Assembly (NCBI GenBank): GCA_964649095.1
Contig: CAZYPH010000107.1
Span: forward strand, 1-7,340
Length of the DNA stretch: 7,340 bases
From: CAZYPH01 sp964649095
Lineage (GTDB): Bacteria; Bdellovibrionota; UBA1018; UBA923
Direction of reading: 5' to 3'
Shown here: positions 1 to 5,073 of the stretch, piece by piece
Position numbering within the stretch: position 1 is the stretch's first letter
Layout: every line of letters starts with the position of its first letter
Made by a program: the position numbers and the translations under genes
The notes under the pieces: generated by a model
The model's input: only the letters and a program-made list of their open reading frames with translations
Told to the model about the DNA's origin: nothing
Database searches by the model: none

Positions 1-1487
1 ATGAAATGCTGCCATTGCGTGATGGTATTTCGATTGCGGGGGGCTATCGCCGCGTCGATCAGCTTAGTGCGGCTATTACCGAGGCCTCGATGAGCGTGCG
101 TTACCAGCGTGACTTGCGGGCGCTGCAGCAGGCAATTTTGAATTCAACGCGTGCGGCTAGTTTAAACGACTTTGCGAACTATTCCGTGGTGATGGGGGGC
201 GTGTCGAGTGCTGGCGCGTTTGGTGTTGAGCCCACGGCCCGCAATATTCTTACGGCTACTTCAATTCAAGGTTTAGTTATTCAAGCGCCGAATGCGCAGA
301 CATTGGGCACGTCGTCGTATGGCTTCTATTGTGATCAGTGCCCAGGGCTGCATCTTGAAGCGACCTACGTAGTCGCCGGAAACGGCGCCGATGGCACGAA
401 GGGTAGCGATGGGCAACCAGGCTTAGTAGGTGCGCGTGGGAGCGACGGCCTCAGTGCGTCGCCTGTATTAGCTGATACCCGAAATTTTCGTTTAAGCGCA
501 CTTGGTGTCGGGCGTGCAAAAATAGGGGCTGGCGGCGCCCCCGGCCTTGGTGGTGATTGGTTACGCGGCGATGCGAGTATAGAAACCGTTCACAAAGCCA
601 TGGGGTACGCTGGTGGCCGAGCCTACAAGGGTGGTTACTTGTCATCGCAAGACGAAGCGCCGGGTGAACCCAACGGTAATCTTGGGGGCGCTGCGGGGCA
701 GACTAGTAGTCAACCATTCCATGGTAGCCCCGGTCAACAAGGGGCGCCGGGCGCTTCTGGGATATTTGGTAATGCTGTGGTCGATCCGTATCTGATGGCC
801 CGCACCGGCAGTTTTAATGGTGTGGGTTTTGTGGAATTAGTTGCTGGTGAAGCCTCTGCAGGCGGTGATGGCGCCGTGGGTGAAGGCGGCAGTGGCGGAG
901 GCGGTGCTTTTGGGTACGTCAGTACGTGGGATGCCGTTCCAAAACGTTATTATGGCGCGAGTGGTGGTGAAGGTGGTGCCGGTGGATTGCCCGGTCGTGG
1001 TGGTTCGCCAGGGCAATCGGGCGGAAATTCTATCGGCCTATTGTTTTTAGGCGACCGACCTCAAGTGAACATGGTTGCCGTTGCTACCGGGCGCGGCGGC
1101 AATGGTGGCGTCGGTGGCCTTGGTGGTATGGGCGGTGCTGGTGGCGCTGGTGGGCGTGGTGGACAAATGGTCATGCCACCGCGTGATGTGCCCGACGCGC
1201 AACTTTATCATGGCGGGTCTGGTGGCGTAGGCGGCGTTGGAGGTGTCGGCGGTGACGGCGGCGGCGGTGCTGGTGGGCATTCTATCGGTATTTTCTACGG
1301 CCATGTGCAACCGGGCGCTTCGGGGATTTTATTGAATACCGATGATTGGACGTTAGAACCCTCGGTACGCGTGCATGTCGGTTCTGCAGGCGAGGGCGCG
1401 TGTCGGCGCGACGTAACAAATCATGCAGCCGCTAGCGGTCAGGACCTCACCTGTAGTGTGGCCGGCGTTAGTCGGCCGGTGTACTAG
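1..1487 (+). CDS. Gly-rich modular surface/secreted protein (5' truncated)
   Basis: The open frame enters from the left edge (a GAA codon precedes the first ATG at 6) and ends at TAG 1485-1487, so the N-terminus, probably with the signal peptide, is missing. Numbering from the Met at 6 (493 residues), a GISIAGGY motif sits at 7-14. A Gly-X-Y run covers 127-148 and a shorter one 240-252. GGX-rich tracts lie at 362-386 and 403-424. Three S-x-G-[FLI] modules, at 104 (SYGFYC), 342 (SIGLLF) and 426 (SIGIFY), are each followed by 15-35 residues before Gly-rich sequence resumes or the C-terminal segment begins. The only cysteines are C109, C112, C466 and C483. This pattern resembles predicted extracellular proteins of myxobacteria and relatives, possibly with a beta-helical fold. 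Function is unknown; an adhesin, matrix or surface-layer role is a guess. The gene converges on the minus-strand operon, and the two stop codons overlap. Confidence 0.75.
   Translation, partial: EMLPLRDGISIAGGYRRVDQLSAAITEASMSVRYQRDLRALQQAILNSTRAASLNDFANYSVVMGGVSSAGAFGVEPTARNILTATSIQGLVIQAPNAQTLGTSSYGFYCDQCPGLHLEATYVVAGNGADGTKGSDGQPGLVGARGSDGLSASPVLADTRNFRLSALGVGRAKIGAGGAPGLGGDWLRGDASIETVHKAMGYAGGRAYKGGYLSSQDEAPGEPNGNLGGAAGQTSSQPFHGSPGQQGAPGASGIFGNAVVDPYLMARTGSFNGVGFVELVAGEASAGGDGAVGEGGSGGGGAFGYVSTWDAVPKRYYGASGGEGGAGGLPGRGGSPGQSGGNSIGLLFLGDRPQVNMVAVATGRGGNGGVGGLGGMGGAGGAGGRGGQMVMPPRDVPDAQLYHGGSGGVGGVGGVGGDGGGGAGGHSIGIFYGHVQPGASGILLNTDDWTLEPSVRVHVGSAGEGACRRDVTNHAAASGQDLTCSVAGVSRPVY
384..449 (+). 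repeat. Collagen-like Gly-X-Y run in the Gly-rich protein
   Basis: Glycine falls at every third residue from 127 to 148 (seven complete triplets plus a final Gly), with GTK, GSD, GQP, GLV and GAR among them. A second, shorter run of four triplets is encoded at 723-761. The runs are too short to be a proven triple helix and may only reflect Gly-rich turns. Confidence 0.6.
1089..1163 (+). repeat. GGX tandem codon repeat, first block
   Basis: The DNA is an imperfect GGN-rich repeat encoding residues 362-386, in which GG doublets alternate with single residues (R, N, V, L, M, A). Synonymous GGT/GGC use varies from unit to unit. This suggests an old or selected repeat rather than a fresh expansion. 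Confidence 0.65.
1212..1277 (+). repeat. GGX tandem codon repeat, second block
   Basis: This second GGN-rich block encodes residues 403-424 (GGSGGVGGVGG, then a Gly-rich end). It leads straight into the last SIGIFY module at 426-431, just as the earlier Gly-rich sequence leads into SIGLLF at 342. This supports a modular build of a glycine linker followed by a short structured segment. Confidence 0.65.
1460..1477. other. Short GC-rich inverted repeat beside the convergent stops
   Basis: GGCCGGC, loop GTTA, GTCGGCC. Read as plus-strand RNA this is a 7-bp stem with one G-U pair; as minus-strand RNA it has one A-C mismatch. It lies inside the last codons of the Gly-rich gene and just 3' of the minus-strand operon's stop. 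It might act as a transcript-end or pause structure in a junction with no intergenic space, but there is no T-tract on either side, so a standard intrinsic terminator is not supported. Confidence 0.3.
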
Positions 1488-2059
1488 CGACCTAAAAAGA
1501 TCGTGCAGCCCCGCTTTACACTGGTGGGGTGGCAGCTTATGAAGCCATCACAGCGTCCCTCGGTCCAACATCGCGCGCGCATCGAACCTACAGGAATGTC
1601 GGTGGGACTCATTTGAAAATGTGGATACGTTGTTGGCAGGGGCATATTCCGCAAAGCGTCTAACATAGGATCAATCTCTGCGAACGTTAAGTTATACCAG
1701 CCGCGCAGTTCTGTTAAGTTAAGGTTCCGGGCCGTAGAGATGGCACAGGTCGGGCTGTTTGGCCGGCAGTAGAGTGTTGAAAAGTACGTAAACACGGAGC
1801 ATCGTGGATTGGTGCCGGTTGGGTTGCGGCTGCTGCACGCAATCGCGGGCGCGTAGCCTCGGCTCTCATCAAAATTTTCTGGACGGCTAAAATCTTGCCG
1901 TCGCGCTAACCACGCTTCTACGAGATGTAGCTCATCTTCATAGAGAATTGTACTACCGTAGAGGCCTTGGTTTTGTGCCTGAGCACCGGATACCCATAAT
2001 TCCGATAGGATGCTCAAAAGTGCGATCAACAGTTTTAACTTCCTAAGTCGAGTTGTCAT
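1484..2059 (-). CDS. Secreted eight-cysteine protein of unknown function
   Basis: I do not recognise this 191-residue protein. It has a clear Sec signal peptide: a basic N-terminus (MTTRLRKLK), a hydrophobic core at about 10-22 and a likely signal peptidase I site after GAQA (residue 28). The mature part has eight cysteines (75, 87, 98, 105, 164, 170, 176, 185), an even number grouped in two sets, as expected for an oxidised, disulfide-bonded extracytoplasmic protein. The ATG at 2059 was chosen because the signal peptide begins there, GGAGG lies four bases upstream (2064-2068), and the start overlaps the stop of the preceding gene as ATGA. The open frame does extend upstream to 2149, but that part would bury the signal peptide. 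It is the last gene of the operon. Coupling to the metallopeptidase suggests a partner, inhibitor, chaperone or substrate; this is inference only. Confidence 0.75.
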   Translation of the reverse strand: MTTRLRKLKLLIALLSILSELWVSGAQAQNQGLYGSTILYEDELHLVEAWLARRQDFSRPENFDESRGYAPAIACSSRNPTGTNPRCSVFTYFSTLYCRPNSPTCAISTARNLNLTELRGWYNLTFAEIDPMLDALRNMPLPTTYPHFQMSPTDIPVGSMRARCWTEGRCDGFISCHPTSVKRGCTIFLGR

Positions 2060-2970
2060 AAAGCCTCCGGCACACACCCAATCTGCCGACTCAGCGCAGC
2101 TGATGACAGCCACACAGCGGCCCAGTCTTCGCCTTCTTTGGTGTCGCAATTGGTATCGATACGAAAGTTTACTAAATACAGCATGCGGTCGCGCGGCGTT
2201 GTCGGCAATAACGTCGCGGTGGCTGTGGGGTTGGTCTGTTGCAGGCGTTCTAAATACTGCGTGCTCAAAACTAAACTGACTTTGTCGGCTTCAATTTCGT
2301 CATTTTTGGTGCAGTCGTACGAACCCGAGTTCACGCGCCCCGATGTGTAATCGGCCAATGTGCACGGGTCTACAATGTGGCCATATTCATGCGCAATGAG
2401 TGTCAACAGCTGGCCAATGGGTTGATGCGTTAACAGCGGACAAATCGTAATCTCATCATCGCCACTGCCACCCACTACCGGCGGGCGATTGGCGCGCTGG
2501 CACCGTTCACGGTCTTGTACGACCAAACGAAGTTTGCCGAGGCGCTCTAATAGCGTCTGTTTGGGCAATGGTGCAATGGTGTATGTCTCGACATATGCGC
2601 GTGCTAGCTGATTTAACTCGTTAAACATGGGCAGAATCGCTTGATTTAGATTGTCGCGATTCGTGTTGTCGTAGGTCAACAGTCGATCGTTGTCGCCCTG
2701 ATACTGGTCGCGGTTCAGCGTAGGATTCAATACTTTTAATTGAGGCGTAGAAAAGGGACTGAGCACAACGGGTTGTGATTTTAGCCACGTGCAGGTCTCA
2801 CGAAATAACGTCAGACAACTTGGTGCTACAGATGCGTTAGGCGCGGGTGTCACAGATTGTGCGGTAGGCTCGACTTGGCGACGCCAGGGTTTGGCCACAA
2901 ACAACGTGCCTACTCCGATTACAACTAAAACTAATAAAACTAGCGGCCAGCGTTTTTTTAAAAGAGGCAT
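2056..2970 (-). CDS. Membrane-anchored zinc metallopeptidase candidate (HEYGH)
   Basis: 304 residues. The N-terminus (MPLLKKRW) and a hydrophobic segment at about 9-25 look like an uncleaved signal anchor, placing the rest outside the cytoplasm. A Pro/Ala/Ser/Thr-rich linker follows to about residue 50. The HExxH zinc motif is HEYGH at 194-198 (H194 and H198 as ligands, E195 as catalytic base). A downstream E225-I-E-A-D229 fits the third-ligand ExxxD arrangement of gluzincin peptidases. Eight cysteines (52, 60, 157, 177, 203, 220, 275, 299) suggest disulfides, matching a periplasmic site. I cannot assign a MEROPS family; the protein outside the motif looks unfamiliar. The gene starts 10 nt after the hpt stop, with AAGGG upstream. 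Its TGA overlaps the start of the cysteine-rich gene (ATGA), implying coupled translation. The substrate is unknown, and proteolytic activity is inferred from the motif alone. Confidence 0.8.
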   Translation of the reverse strand: MPLLKKRWPLVLLVLVVIGVGTLFVAKPWRRQVEPTAQSVTPAPNASVAPSCLTLFRETCTWLKSQPVVLSPFSTPQLKVLNPTLNRDQYQGDNDRLLTYDNTNRDNLNQAILPMFNELNQLARAYVETYTIAPLPKQTLLERLGKLRLVVQDRERCQRANRPPVVGGSGDDEITICPLLTHQPIGQLLTLIAHEYGHIVDPCTLADYTSGRVNSGSYDCTKNDEIEADKVSLVLSTQYLERLQQTNPTATATLLPTTPRDRMLYLVNFRIDTNCDTKEGEDWAAVWLSSAALSRQIGCVPEAL

Positions 2971-2980
2971 ATTTTGGCCC

Positions 2981-3529
2981 TTAGTTTGGATACTTTAAAA
3001 AATAAATTTCAGGTTCGTTGCGGCACTTTTCTTCCAAATCAAGTCCGTAGCCTACCAAAAATTGGTCATCAATTTTTCGGCCTACATATTTTACCGGTAC
3101 GTCAGCCATGCGTTTGTCTTTTTTATCTAAAAACGTCAGCACTTCGATCGAGGCCGGTTGTGAGGCCGCTAGACGGTCATACAAAAACTTTAAGGTTCGG
3201 CCCGAATCGATGATTTCTTCTACAATCAACACATGTTTGCCGCGAATATCGACGGAAATATCTTTGACGATAGTGACTGTGCCTGGTGTTGTAAGGCCCT
3301 TGCCGAATGAGGCGGTACGGACAAAATCAATCTCAACATCTAGTTTCAGTGCGCGGCAAAGGTCGGCCATAAAAATCACACAGCCTTTTAACACGCCGAC
3401 TAACACGACCGATTGGCCCTCGTAATCACGATTGATTTGGTTGGCGAGGCTTAACACAATGGCTTCAATGTCATCTCGGTTTAAAAACTTCGTAAAAACC
3501 CGCTCATCTAGGATCGTTTTGTCGTACAT
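2981..3529 (-). CDS. hpt: Hypoxanthine phosphoribosyltransferase
   Basis: This cytosolic purine-salvage enzyme converts hypoxanthine (often also guanine) and PRPP to the nucleoside monophosphate and pyrophosphate. At 182 residues it has normal bacterial length. Visible family landmarks are the LKG loop at 47-49 within VGVLKGCVIFMADL, the flexible-loop region SFGKGLTTPGTVTI at 74-87, the PRPP-binding motif VLIVEEIIDSGRTL at 100-113, the LDKKDKR segment at 134-140, and the base-binding C-terminal region DDQFLVGYGLDLEEKCRN. The acidic pair of the PRPP motif is Glu-Glu (104-105) rather than the commoner Glu-Asp, a conservative change. The start is supported by AAGGGGG eight bases upstream (3538-3544), which lies inside the last codons of the preceding gene only 3 nt away. 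The metallopeptidase gene follows after 10 nt. Confidence 0.95.
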   Translation of the reverse strand: MYDKTILDERVFTKFLNRDDIEAIVLSLANQINRDYEGQSVVLVGVLKGCVIFMADLCRALKLDVEIDFVRTASFGKGLTTPGTVTIVKDISVDIRGKHVLIVEEIIDSGRTLKFLYDRLAASQPASIEVLTFLDKKDKRMADVPVKYVGRKIDDQFLVGYGLDLEEKCRNEPEIYFLKYPN

Positions 3530-3532
3530 TTC

Positions 3533-4090
3533 TTAATCCCCCTTTTTTAAGTTAGCGATCGCATCTTTCATTTTTCCGATCGAGCCTAGTCCTGATGCCG
3601 CTAGTGTTTTTGCAATTTCGGGTCCGCCACTACTGAGAACCCCCAAGTAACCGCCCATAACAACGTCTAAAACAGAAGTTGTTAATCGCACTCGAATTTT
3701 TTCAGAGTCCTCAGTCGAACGTATCTTGTTAAAAATGAATAGGCCAATCGCAGCAATATTTTCTGGTGTATGGTCGGTCAGTTGTATTGCTGTGTGTTGC
3801 GGAATTTGAAAAATAAAATCGCATTTTGCTAAGTTTGCGATTGCTAACTCGCTATTCTGAACCACACGACACTGCTGGCCATGTTTTTCTTTTGAGAAGA
3901 TGAGTACAAGACCGTCTTTCTCACCTAAAATATCTTTAAAATATTTGGGACCACTTTTACGCACCAACAACAAACCTAACGATCGACCGCTCTTAATAGA
4001 TTCTGCCGCTTTTAGTGCTAGCGGGTGCGATGAAAAAAAATCGACCAACTTCTTCGCCTCAGGCCATTGCAGATGTATCTCGTCGTTCAT
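3533..4090 (-). CDS. Unrecognised 185-residue cytosolic protein
   Basis: I do not recognise this protein. It has no signal peptide and no convincing transmembrane helix. Residues 1-70 are mixed alpha/beta with basic patches (KSGRSLG at 33-39, VRKSGPKYFK at 43-52). Strand-like segments DGLVLIFS (59-66), CDFIFQIP (90-97) and KIRVRLT (131-137) bracket a helix-like stretch at 108-124. The C-terminal third is rich in small residues (VMGGYLGVLSSGG at 144-156, AASGLGSIGK at 164-173). The pattern of a strand, a helix and a terminal Gly/Leu-rich helix loosely recalls SCP2-type lipid-binding folds, but no diagnostic motif supports that. The start overlaps the tatA stop by 4 nt (ATGA) and hpt begins 3 nt after the stop, so it is firmly embedded in the operon and probably translationally coupled to tatA. 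Confidence 0.7.
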   Translation of the reverse strand: MNDEIHLQWPEAKKLVDFFSSHPLALKAAESIKSGRSLGLLLVRKSGPKYFKDILGEKDGLVLIFSKEKHGQQCRVVQNSELAIANLAKCDFIFQIPQHTAIQLTDHTPENIAAIGLFIFNKIRSTEDSEKIRVRLTTSVLDVVMGGYLGVLSSGGPEIAKTLAASGLGSIGKMKDAIANLKKGD

Positions 4091-4269
4091 TCGTCGTGTT
4101 TCTTAAGAGTAATTTCTTTAATTTTTTTAAATTCCGCATCGCGTAAGCCAGCAATGCCATCTCGAAAGCCGCGCATGGTTTTTCCAAAAATAGTTCCAAG
4201 GGCTGGCAATGATTTTGGGGCAAAAAAACCGACAACTACAAGTAGAATGAGCAGGTGTTCTATCGACAT
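4087..4269 (-). CDS. tatA: TatA/E-type twin-arginine translocase subunit
   Basis: 60 residues with the standard Tat plan: a short periplasmic N-terminus, one membrane helix at about 3-16, the hinge FFAPKSLPALG (15-25), an amphipathic helix with KTMRGFRDGI (30-39) and a charged tail. Aligned without gaps to E. coli TatA, F16 matches F20 and F35 matches F39. The hinge Gly after F20 is Ala here (A17), and the position of polar Gln8 is Glu4, which is what TatB carries. The short length favours TatA/E; a TatB-like or dual role remains possible. It would form the pore-like oligomer that exports folded twin-arginine proteins with TatC, which is not in the window. It follows fpr by 18 nt with only a weak ribosome-binding site and overlaps the next start. 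Confidence 0.88.
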   Translation of the reverse strand: MSIEHLLILLVVVGFFAPKSLPALGTIFGKTMRGFRDGIAGLRDAEFKKIKEITLKKHDE

Positions 4270-4287
4270 AAAAAATCTCGCTAGGAT

Positions 4288-5073
4288 CTAAAAGTATTTC
4301 TCAGTATGGATCTGCTCTTTTGTGACGTTTTGTGTTTCTAACCAGGCTTTTACATCGGTAATCATCGCACCGTTGCCGCAGAGGTAATAGTGGGCCTCGG
4401 CTGTTGGAAAACCGTCGGAACGCATCGTCTCTAAATAAGCCGTCACGCGGCCTGTGGTGATGTGCGCGCCACCGTGGTGTTGAGATACTTTTTTCAGCGC
4501 TTCACTTGAAGAGGCCTGTGGCCTTGAGAGTGCAATCGTCACATGTTTGTGGTCACATAAAACCGGTGTGGAACCATTAAAAAGTTCAGGATACAAGATA
4601 TCGCTTTCAGAGCGCACCCCTAATAAAAACGCCAAGGGCGCCCTTGACTGCCATTCTTGCGACAAGATCATGCTGCGGTGCGGGGCGACGCCGGTGCCTG
4701 TGCCAATAAACACACACGGTTTTGTTTGATCGTGATTCAAAACAAAATGTCCGAAAGGCGCTTGGCCTTCGAGATAATCGCCGACTTTTAGACTGTTTAA
4801 ATAATTAGTGCCCGGACCACCTTCGACTAATTTTACACACAACTCGAGGTAAGGTGTTTCGGGTGGCGAGGCAATCGAGTAGGCGCGACGTAGGTTGCGC
4901 CCGCCGGGGCCGGCACCAGGTACTACGACACTTAGATACTGACCCGCTTTGAATTCTAACGCATAGTCATCTGATACTGACGATGCTGGACGTTCTAGTT
5001 GGAGTTCAAATACATCGTGAGTAAGATTTTTTTTTGAGACAACCAAAAATTTTTTTAAAGGTGGTACCGCCAT
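4288..5073 (-). CDS. fpr: Ferredoxin/flavodoxin-NADP+ reductase (FAD)
   Basis: 261 residues, the usual size for bacterial plant-type ferredoxin-NADP reductases, which move electrons between NADPH and ferredoxin or flavodoxin in the cytoplasm. The FAD domain is residues 1 to about 115, with AGQYLSVVVP (43-52) and the flavin motif RAYS at 63-66. The NADP domain follows, with GTGTGVAP at 124-131, ALSRPQ at 181-186 (Arg184 suits 2'-phosphate binding) and YYLCGNGAMI at 229-238. The chain ends in EKYF, leaving an aromatic residue at the very C-terminus, as in E. coli Fpr, where it stacks near the flavin. It is the first gene of the minus-strand run. Its ATG touches the divergent methyltransferase ATG (CATATG). 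No good Shine-Dalgarno precedes it, so initiation may be leaderless or weak. The physiological partner is not identifiable here. Confidence 0.92.
   Translation of the reverse strand: MAVPPLKKFLVVSKKNLTHDVFELQLERPASSVSDDYALEFKAGQYLSVVVPGAGPGGRNLRRAYSIASPPETPYLELCVKLVEGGPGTNYLNSLKVGDYLEGQAPFGHFVLNHDQTKPCVFIGTGTGVAPHRSMILSQEWQSRAPLAFLLGVRSESDILYPELFNGSTPVLCDHKHVTIALSRPQASSSEALKKVSQHHGGAHITTGRVTAYLETMRSDGFPTAEAHYYLCGNGAMITDVKAWLETQNVTKEQIHTEKYF
4999..5027 (+). promoter_or_regulatory. Possible promoter for the methyltransferase gene
   Basis: TTGGAG at 4999-5004, a 17-nt spacer and TAAGAT at 5022-5027 match sigma-70 consensus at four of six positions each. This would start RNA near 5034, about 40 nt before the ATG at 5074. 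It lies entirely inside the fpr coding sequence, as it must, because no intergenic DNA exists. The match is modest. Confidence 0.3.
5057..5064 (+). promoter_or_regulatory. Shine-Dalgarno supporting the ATG at 5074
   Basis: AAAGGTGG lies nine bases upstream of the ATG at 5074. The alternative ATG at 5092 has only AAGAAG upstream, so this site favours 5074 as the start. It falls inside the first codons of fpr on the other strand. Confidence 0.6.

Noticed and set aside
1..93. Short plus-strand frame beginning MKCCHCVM
   Set aside because: It lies wholly within the Gly-rich gene in another frame, is only 30 codons and has no visible ribosome-binding site; the cysteine-rich start looks like coincidence.
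1047..1310. Minus-strand open frame opposite the GGX tracts (87 codons)
   Set aside because: Its composition (Thr/Ala/His-rich) is what the complement of GGT/GGC repeats gives; it is a shadow of the Gly-rich coding sequence.
6..1487. PE-PGRS or true collagen protein
   Set aside because: No PE domain is visible and the Gly-X-Y runs are short; glycine richness alone does not support either family.
1500..1560. Intrinsic terminator from CCCC/GGGG segments after the Gly-rich gene
   Set aside because: The arms are short and poorly matched, there is no T-run, and the region is coding on the other strand.
2060..2149. Upstream extension of the secreted Cys-rich protein to an ATG at 2149
   Set aside because: It would put about 30 residues before an obvious signal peptide and overlap the metallopeptidase gene by about 90 bases, while the ATG at 2059 has GGAGG and an ATGA overlap.
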